Source: an uncultured Bacteroidaceae bacterium
GTDB taxonomy: Bacteria > Bacteroidota > Bacteroidia > Bacteroidales > Bacteroidaceae
Length of the DNA: 64,000 bases
Assembly: GCA_905234735.1 (NCBI GenBank)
Contig: CAJOJA010000008.1
Span: 90,625 to 154,624 of the forward strand
Direction of reading: 5' to 3'
In this document: positions 57,845 through 64,000 of the stretch, one piece after another
Position numbering within the stretch: the stretch's first letter is position 1
Layout: the number at the start of each line of letters is the position of its first letter
The notes under the pieces: generated by a model
What the model was told of the DNA's origin: nothing
What the model saw: the letters and a program-made list of their open reading frames with translations, nothing else
Databases searched by the model: none
Translations under genes and position numbers: made by a program

Positions 57845-58219
57845 ATGGGTATGAATGTCGAGCAAGTACGAGAATACACACTGTCGCTCTATGGTGTAAC
57901 AGAAGACCAGGCATTCGGGGAGGATATACTTAACTTCCGATTGGAAGGTAAAATCTTCGTTTGTCTATGGCTTGGCGGTGGCAAATATGATATGCAGGAC
58001 GGTGTTTCACGAATCGCACTGAAACTGTCACCAGACAGGAATATAGAACTTCGTGAACAATATTCAGCTGTAACACCAGCCTATCATTGGAACAAGACGC
58101 ATTGGAGCGACGTGTATTACGAGCAGATGGAAGACTCGTTAGTCAAGGAGTGGATTAAAGAATCCTATACACTCATTGCATCAAAACTACCGAAGGCTGT
58201 CAGGCAAAAGTATTTATAA
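57845..58219 (+). CDS. MmcQ/YjbR family protein
   Basis: 124 aa; YGVTEDQAFGEDILNFRLEGKIFVCLWL, ALKLSPDRNIELREQY, HWNKTHWSDVYYEQ. Confidence 0.85.
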   Translation: MGMNVEQVREYTLSLYGVTEDQAFGEDILNFRLEGKIFVCLWLGGGKYDMQDGVSRIALKLSPDRNIELREQYSAVTPAYHWNKTHWSDVYYEQMEDSLVKEWIKESYTLIASKLPKAVRQKYL

Positions 58220-58236
58220 TGATAAATAAATTGAAC

Positions 58237-59334
58237 ATGAAACAGATTTCATTATTTTTAGCAGCATTGATGATGTTTGGCCTCAGTGCAAGTTCGCAGA
58301 AACAAGAGAAGAAAACCTTGGTAACCTATTTCTCGGCAACGGGAACGACCAAGGCTGCAGCCAAACAGCTGAAAACAGTAGTTGGAGCCGACCTGTATGA
58401 GATTAAGCCAGCTAAACCCTATACGGATGCTGACCTCGACTGGCGGAACAAACAGAGCCGTTCATCATTGGAGATGAAAGATAAGTCTTCACGCCCAACC
58501 ATTGCCGGTAAGCTAAAGAACATGAAAGACTATGATGTGGTATATGTCGGATTCCCCATTTGGTGGAACACCTGTCCTACCATCATCAACACATTCATGG
58601 AGTCGTATGACTTCAAAGGGAAAACGGTTATTCCCTTTGCCACCAGTGGTAGTAGCAGTATCAAGCAGTCTTGTGAAGACCTGAAAAAGACATACCCACA
58701 GGTTAATTGGAAGGAAGGCAAACTGCTGAATAGAGTGAGTAAAAAGGAACTGGAAACATGGATAAAAAGTGTAAACACTATGAGTACGATTTATGATTAC
58801 ACAGCCCTTTCTAACAAGGGTGAGGAAGTGAACTTCTCTGACTACAGAGGGAAAGTACTTCTAATTGTCAACACAGCATCAAAGTGTGGTTTCACTCCAC
58901 AGTACGACGGATTGGAAGCGCTCTATCAGAAGTACAAGGACCAGGGACTTGTCATCATTGGCTTTCCCTGCGACCAGTTCGGTCATCAGGAACCCGGCAC
59001 AAATGAGGAGATAGAGGAGTTCTGTCGTCTGAACCACGGCGTCACATTCCCATTGATGTCAAAGATTGAGGTCAATGGAAAGAATGCGCACCCCATCTAC
59101 AGATGGCTGGAGAGTCAGGCAGGTTTTGCCGGATTTACTCCCGAGCATCCCCTTTCCAAGTTGCTTGATGAAATGCTATCAAAGGCTGATTCTGCATACG
59201 CTTCGAATCCCGACATCAAATGGAACTTCACGAAATTCCTCATCAACCGTAAGGGTGAGGTCGTCGGCCGCTTCGAACCCACAGCTGAGCCAACAGCGTT
59301 GGAAAAGCCGATTGAGGAGCAGTTATTGCCATGA
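58237..59334 (+). CDS. Exported flavodoxin-glutathione peroxidase fusion
   Basis: Signal peptide MKQISLFLAALMMFGLSASSQ; flavodoxin LVTYFSATGTTKAAAKQL, VGFPIWWNTCP; GPx VNTASKCGFTPQYDGLEALYQKYKDQGLVIIGFPCDQFGHQEPGTNEEI, WNFTKFLINRKGEVVGRF. Confidence 0.9.
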   Translation: MKQISLFLAALMMFGLSASSQKQEKKTLVTYFSATGTTKAAAKQLKTVVGADLYEIKPAKPYTDADLDWRNKQSRSSLEMKDKSSRPTIAGKLKNMKDYDVVYVGFPIWWNTCPTIINTFMESYDFKGKTVIPFATSGSSSIKQSCEDLKKTYPQVNWKEGKLLNRVSKKELETWIKSVNTMSTIYDYTALSNKGEEVNFSDYRGKVLLIVNTASKCGFTPQYDGLEALYQKYKDQGLVIIGFPCDQFGHQEPGTNEEIEEFCRLNHGVTFPLMSKIEVNGKNAHPIYRWLESQAGFAGFTPEHPLSKLLDEMLSKADSAYASNPDIKWNFTKFLINRKGEVVGRFEPTAEPTALEKPIEEQLLP

Positions 59335-59379
59335 CGGCAGCCCTTCCTATTTCGGACGATGAAATCTGTGGAAAATAAT

Positions 59380-59387
59380 TAACTTTG
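59380..59387 (+). promoter_or_regulatory. -7 element TAACTTTG upstream of ridA
   Basis: TAnnTTTG match ~60 bp upstream. Confidence 0.5.
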
Positions 59388-59443
59388 CACATATAATGAG
59401 ACTGATGAAGGAGATAAATGATTCATGTTAAAACTATAATATT

Positions 59444-59821
59444 ATGAAAGCAGTTAGGACAAAGAAAGCGCCTGCCGCCATCGGCCCTTATAGTCAGGCC
59501 ATCGAAGTGGGTAATCTCGTTTATACATCTGGTCAGATTCCCATCGATCCTGCAACCGGGGTGTTCGTTGAGGGAGGAATCAAAGAACAAACCCGTCAGT
59601 CGCTGACTAACGTCAAAGCCATATTGGAAGAGGCGGGACTGAACATGAGCAATATCATAAAGACGACAGTCTTCATGGCCGACATGAACGACTTTGCCGA
59701 TATGAACAGCGTCTATGCAGAATTCTTTGCAGAGCCCTACCCTGCCCGTTCTGCAGTTGCAGTCAAGACTCTGCCCAAGGGCGCGTTAGTGGAAATAGAA
59801 GTCATAGCAGAAAAACAATAA
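59444..59821 (+). CDS. ridA: RidA family 2-iminobutanoate/2-iminopropanoate deaminase
   Basis: [54 protein letters not shown]. Confidence 0.95.
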   Translation: MKAVRTKKAPAAIGPYSQAIEVGNLVYTSGQIPIDPATGVFVEGGIKEQTRQSLTNVKAILEEAGLNMSNIIKTTVFMADMNDFADMNSVYAEFFAEPYPARSAVAVKTLPKGALVEIEVIAEKQ

Positions 59822-59879
59822 ACTATAGGGGAAAGCCACTGCTTCTGCCACGCAAGGCGAGCGTCATAGCGGCTCAAAC

Positions 59880-60932
59880 ATGAAAATAGTTGTTGCGATA
59901 GATTCATTCAAGGGTTGTCTGACTTCAGCGGAGGCTAATCAGGCAGCTGCGGAAGGTGTCAGGAAAGTCTGCCCTGATGCGGAGATAATGCAGATACCTG
60001 TCAGCGATGGCGGAGAAGGCTTTCTGGAGGCTTTCCAGGCAGCTATTGGCGGGAGGCTGATAGAAGTGACAGCCAGAGACCCGCTGATGCGTCCTATCTC
60101 TGCCAAGTATCTGCTTCGCGGTAAAGAGGCTGTCATAGAAATTGCCCAGGCGAGCGGACTCACTTTGCTGTCCGAGGAAGAGCGGAACCCTATGGTAGCT
60201 ACCAGTTACGGAACGGGACAGTTGGTGGCGGATGCCGTCAAGAAGGGTGCGAAGCACGTCATCGTCGGACTTGGCGGAAGCGCTACCAGCGATGCAGGAA
60301 TAGGGATGCTTGATGCATTAATTGATGATTTCAGCAAGAATGGTCAATGGGATGGAATAGAAGAACTTAAAAATGTCCACTTCACCATAGCATCCGATGT
60401 CAAGAATCCACTTTGTGGAGTGAGTGGTGCAGCACATGTATTCGCTCCTCAGAAAGGAGCAAGTGCAGAAGACGTACTTCTTTTGGATGAACGGGCGAGG
60501 AAGTTTGCCGAAGACTCAGCCAAGCAATTCGGCTATGACCGTTCGGAGCAAGCAGGAGCAGGGGCTGCTGGTGGTTTAGGCTATGCCTTCCTGCAATATA
60601 TGAAAGCAGAATTCAAGCCCGGCATACAGCTCCTGCTTGAAACCATCAGATTCGATGAAATCGTCAAGAATGCCGACCTCGTTATCACTGGTGAAGGTTC
60701 TGCCGATCGGCAGACGCTGATGGGCAAGCTTCCCATGGGAATCCTTCAGCATTCAAGAGGTGTTCCCGTATGTCTGATAGCAGGTCATATCTCTGACTAC
60801 GAAGAACTAAAGAGAGCTGGATTCTCGCAAGTGAAATGTATCAATCCAGAATGGATGTCCCAGAAAGAAGCTATGCACAAAGACGTGGCTAAGCAAAACA
60901 TTGTCAACACTATAAGCCTGTGCAAAGAGTGA
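59880..60932 (+). CDS. Glycerate kinase (GarK/GlxK type)
   Basis: VVAIDSFKGCLTSAEANQAAAEGV; VPVSDGGEGFLEAF-like (IPVSDGGEGFLEAF); VGLGGSATSDAGIGML; ITGEGSADRQTLMGKLP. Confidence 0.93.
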   Translation: MKIVVAIDSFKGCLTSAEANQAAAEGVRKVCPDAEIMQIPVSDGGEGFLEAFQAAIGGRLIEVTARDPLMRPISAKYLLRGKEAVIEIAQASGLTLLSEEERNPMVATSYGTGQLVADAVKKGAKHVIVGLGGSATSDAGIGMLDALIDDFSKNGQWDGIEELKNVHFTIASDVKNPLCGVSGAAHVFAPQKGASAEDVLLLDERARKFAEDSAKQFGYDRSEQAGAGAAGGLGYAFLQYMKAEFKPGIQLLLETIRFDEIVKNADLVITGEGSADRQTLMGKLPMGILQHSRGVPVCLIAGHISDYEELKRAGFSQVKCINPEWMSQKEAMHKDVAKQNIVNTISLCKE

Positions 60933-61011
60933 CACAGAGGAGAAGATGATGGCCTACGATATGCCTTCGTACAGCCGCACGCTTTGGGGGTGACATGAGG
61001 TTATTTTCCTG

Positions 61012-61953
61012 TTAATTACGATGTGCGTTGATGACATAGATACCAGCAGTTGTCAGGCCAGCTGCCAGGATATAATTCCATACGAACGTCTCATGCAGAC
61101 ACAGGCAAGAAGTTACGGCACCGACAACGGGTATCAGTGAGTTCCAAATTGCAATCTTTCCTACAGGATTACACGTTAGCAGTTTGTTGTAGAGCGTGAA
61201 GCCAATCGTGGAGATGCCGATGAGCATCAGCAGATAGAAGAGGCCTATGAGAGTGACACGCGGCAAGGTACCCCCCATCAGTAAACCTGGTATCACCAAC
61301 AAGACACCACCAACGCCAAGACTATATCCCGTACCCACAAACACATCCATCCGCTTGCCTACTCCCCTTGTCATCAGTCCGGCACTGGCACTACACAACG
61401 CATTGAGGATAATCATACCGTCGCCAAGTAAGGTAAACGAGCCGCTTTCTGCACCATCCAGATTAAGTGCAAGAATCCCCGTAAAGCCGACAGCACAGCC
61501 TGTCACCTTTCTGAGAGTCAGTTTGTCGCTTTTGAAGAACAAGCAGGCCATAAGTACCAGCACAAACACACTCAGAGAGTTCAGGATGGCGGCACGACTG
61601 CCCTGACTGTGCGACAAACCGATATAGAAGCAGGCATAGTGCAGCGTGGTGTTCAACAACGTGAACGCCAACAGAAACAAAGCACTCCTAATAACATGAG
61701 ATTTTGCCGTTTCCTTCAGTCCAAACGGGCGATGACTCATGCAGGCAATAGACAGGATGATAATGCCCGATACGAAAAAACGGATACCGGCAAACAGCAT
61801 CTTACTGCCCGTCATCTCTGTGGAAATCTCAAACTCTGCGAAACCAAGTTTGATGAGCGGATATGCCCATCCCCACAGAAATGCTGCTGTAAACGCCAAG
61901 ACTGCAACCCATACAGGGTGCTGAAATATACTGGTTGTTCTATTAACCGCCAT
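61012..61953 (-). CDS. DMT (EamA) family transporter
   Basis: 313 aa, about 10 TM segments, duplicated EamA architecture. Confidence 0.88.
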   Translation of the reverse strand: MAVNRTTSIFQHPVWVAVLAFTAAFLWGWAYPLIKLGFAEFEISTEMTGSKMLFAGIRFFVSGIIILSIACMSHRPFGLKETAKSHVIRSALFLLAFTLLNTTLHYACFYIGLSHSQGSRAAILNSLSVFVLVLMACLFFKSDKLTLRKVTGCAVGFTGILALNLDGAESGSFTLLGDGMIILNALCSASAGLMTRGVGKRMDVFVGTGYSLGVGGVLLVIPGLLMGGTLPRVTLIGLFYLLMLIGISTIGFTLYNKLLTCNPVGKIAIWNSLIPVVGAVTSCLCLHETFVWNYILAAGLTTAGIYVINAHRN

Positions 61954-62366
61954 TTTTCTCGAATTGCTGTGTAATCATGCGATTCTTCGTATCGTCTACA
62001 AATATACATTTTTTTGCTGATTAAATAAAGAGCGCAAGGTTTTTTTTTCATTTCCGCTCACTAAATCATACCTTAGCGTCAATGAAACAAACTAATACTT
62101 CTATGAAGATTAGGATATGCCTACATTATTACGTATAAATAGGGGATGGACAAAATAAAGGCAATATTTCTGTGGAGTGATGTAGTTATCTGGAGTGAGG
62201 GAGATAATCATTGTGTGTGTTGTCGGTGAGATGTTATATAGTGAATTTATATTTTGTGAAATAATACCACAATACCACTTTTTTGATGTTTATAGATTGA
62301 CAATCAATCTGTTGAAAAGTGAGATTAGGGTGTGATATTTCGGTGAGATTGTGAGATTTCCGGTTT

Positions 62367-62458
62367 GACCGAGGTTTGAACGATACTATGACCGAGGCTC
62401 GGACGATAGTATCGTCGAGGCTCGGACATTAGTATGGTCGGAGCTTGTCTCATGCATG
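62367..62458. repeat. 23-bp tandem repeat, 3 full plus 1 degenerate unit, non-coding
   Basis: gaccgaggtttgaacgatactat / gaccgaggctcggacgatagtat / cgtcgaggctcggacattagtat / ggtcggagcttgtctcatgcatg. Confidence 0.8.
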
Positions 62459-62595
62459 AGCCAGATGCTATCGATAATGTAGCGGGCAGTGGCAATATCA
62501 CGCTCACTGGTCTTGATTTAGAAGTCGTGCTACCATAAAAGTGCTATAGCGGTACCACGCGAGTGATATTGTCAACTTTGTCGAATAAATGCTGC

Positions 62596-62633
62596 GCCTC
62601 GGCAATGCTTATGAAGCATAGCATTGCCGAGGC
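62596..62633. other. Near-perfect 17-bp hairpin
   Basis: GCCTCGGCAATGCTTATG-AAG-CATAGCATTGCCGAGGC (one bulged T). Confidence 0.9.
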
Positions 62634-62758
62634 TTGCACTTTACTTGACCTCCTCGAAAACGACTCTAACTGACTATCAATGCGTTAGCACCGGATGTTG
62701 CATACATGTCGCAAAAACGGAAATAACCATTGATAATCAATATGTTACAAAATCATTG

Positions 62759-62790
62759 CAAAGGTACAGATTTCTCCCCAAACAACCAAA
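62759..62790 (-). promoter_or_regulatory. Leftward Bacteroidetes promoter TTTG-N20-TACCTTTG with no ORF of size downstream
   Basis: On + strand CAAAGGTA 62759-62766, 20 bp, CAAA 62787-62790. Confidence 0.65.
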
Positions 62791-62994
62791 AGAAAACACA
62801 GAAAAAACACAAACCTGATGATTTTTCTTGATTCGGATTGCCTTCTTCAAGTTTGCCCATCTTATATTTCTGTCAATGCTGCCACTTTTTTAATTCAGCC
62901 CATTTCCCTTTACATTACATCCTTCGGATAAACAAAGAGAATATTCCCCAAATCGATATTCAATCAATTTTTAAGTGCGATTTTTGTAGTTTTC

Positions 62995-63438
62995 TTGCAA
63001 AAATCGAACTTAAATCGCAAAATATATATCTTTCGCTTGTTCCCTACTGAATGGATGTCCCCGCGCTTGGCTTTGACGCTTTGCCAAGCAAAGAACTTTC
63101 TTTGCTTCCATCATGAATGGGGATTATCCCCAAGCTATGCAACAGATAATGGCGGTAAAAATGGCGGTAATGTTGGCGGTAAAAATGGCGGAGATGTCCC
63201 CAGCTTGTCCCCAGTTTGTCCCCAGCTTTGTCACAAGTCTTGTCACAAGTCTTGTCACAAGACGAAGAAAAGGATGCAAGTATTGATGCAAAAGATGCAA
63301 CCTCCAGTTCAAAGGTTGCAACCTTGGATGAAAAGGCTGCAAGTTTGGCGGACAATAGACGAAATAGCGCAATTCGCAAACAGAGACAAGAACTATATAA
63401 GGAACCCCATTGATAGTCAAAAAGACTTCAATAGTTAG
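62995..63438 (+). pseudogene. Repeat-rich ORF ending in a winged-helix-like segment; probable remnant of a larger ATP-binding/DNA-binding protein
   Basis: DNGGKNGGNVGGKNGGDVPSLSPVCPQLCHKSCHKSCHKTKKRMQVLMQKMQPPVQRLQPWMKRLQVWRTIDEIAQFANRDKNYIRN. Confidence 0.4.
63151..63265. repeat. Three adjacent short tandem arrays: 12 bp x4, 11 bp x3, 12 bp x3
   Basis: ggcggtaaaaat/ggcggtaatgtt/ggcggtaaaaat/ggcggagatgtc; gtccccagctt/gtccccagttt/gtccccagctt; gtcacaagtctt x2 / gtcacaagacga. Confidence 0.9.
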
Positions 63439-63542
63439 GTATAATTGCTCATTTAAGGATACAAAAGTGAAGAAAAAGGCATAAAAGTGATTGTATTTTG
63501 CAGAAAAGATGATTTTTCTTCGTTATTTCGCAGGAATTTAGC

Positions 63543-63550
63543 TAATTTTG
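63543..63550 (+). promoter_or_regulatory. -7 element TAATTTTG upstream of the AAA ATPase
   Basis: TAnnTTTG match ~70 bp upstream of ATG 63618. Confidence 0.45.
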
Positions 63551-63617
63551 TACGCGTATTTAATTATAATAAGGTACAACCTCGTCAAAATAGAAAGTAT
63601 ATTAAAGAATCGGCATT

Positions 63618-64000
63618 ATGTCATACTCAAAGATTAAGGAAATTAAGACCCGTCTCTGGGACAAGTACGATGTGAGTATTATCGCCAACAAAGACGTAAA
63701 TATCATCGTTGGTATCAATGGCAGTGGCAAAACCACCTTGCTAAATGAGATTTATAAGCTTGCACTGGGAAATCTTGAAGATAAAAATCAAGTTATATAT
63801 GTGCCGTCTATCGATAATATAGCCATGCGTGACAAGCGTAAAACATCCAATGCGCTGACGCAGGATTTAGAGTTCTACATGTTCGATATGAAAATAGGGC
63901 CCTCTATGATGTACTATCGTATGTCAATGATAGATGCTTCCGCTGAGAAACAGGCTGAGATGAAAGCACGAATTGAGGATTTCCGCTCTGTCATCAATGG
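63618..64000 (+). CDS. AAA family ATPase, N-terminal fragment cut by window end
   Basis: MSYSKIKEIKTRLWDKYDVSIIANKDVNIIVGINGSGKTTLLNEIYKLALGN... Walker A GINGSGKTT. Confidence 0.85.
   Translation, partial: MSYSKIKEIKTRLWDKYDVSIIANKDVNIIVGINGSGKTTLLNEIYKLALGNLEDKNQVIYVPSIDNIAMRDKRKTSNALTQDLEFYMFDMKIGPSMMYYRMSMIDASAEKQAEMKARIEDFRSVIN

Noticed and set aside
61954-62366. Intact IS element in the right-hand island
   Set aside because: No transposase ORF or matched terminal inverted repeats with target duplication found; only short direct repeats such as ggagtga and gtgagatt
62367-62458. CRISPR-like array
   Set aside because: Units are directly abutting, diverged, with no spacers and no cas genes
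63151-63265. CRISPR or origin iterons
   Set aside because: Units of 11-12 bp without spacers; no dnaA/rep gene nearby and no AT-rich DUE/DnaA-box pattern recognised

Overview
Bacteroidales chromosomal window; gene content, TAnnTTTG promoters and T9SS components suggest Prevotella or a close relative (inferred from protein families, no search run). About 45 protein-coding genes are supportable. Most are core metabolism or housekeeping: sprA (partial)-ruvA, glutamine synthetase III, cysQ, MATE transporter, metF-metH, a Na+-pumping methylmalonyl-CoA decarboxylase operon, xseAB, pfp, GH25, prmA, panCD, serCA-DUF1015, serine palmitoyltransferase with a divergent lipid kinase, udk, MltF-like transglycosylase and a Dna2-like nuclease-helicase. 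The right third is more accessory. It holds a GH20-GH33 (hexosaminidase-sialidase) fusion beside a dual-SGNH esterase with a duplicated C-terminal module, a rhodanese-MBL fusion, a flavodoxin-glutathione peroxidase fusion, several gene remnants, and a ~1.6 kb mostly non-coding island (about 61954-63617). That island contains an orphan promoter, strong hairpins and stacked short tandem repeats, and ends at the start of a truncated AAA ATPase. Best leads: the sialoglycan gene pair, the flavodoxin-GPx fusion, the repeat/hairpin island next to the AAA ATPase, the duplicated ~140 bp leader before two unrelated genes, and intergenic-type simple repeats read through in frame inside proteins. No rRNA, tRNA, CRISPR array or intact transposase was recognised. 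All family calls come from reading motifs in the translations.
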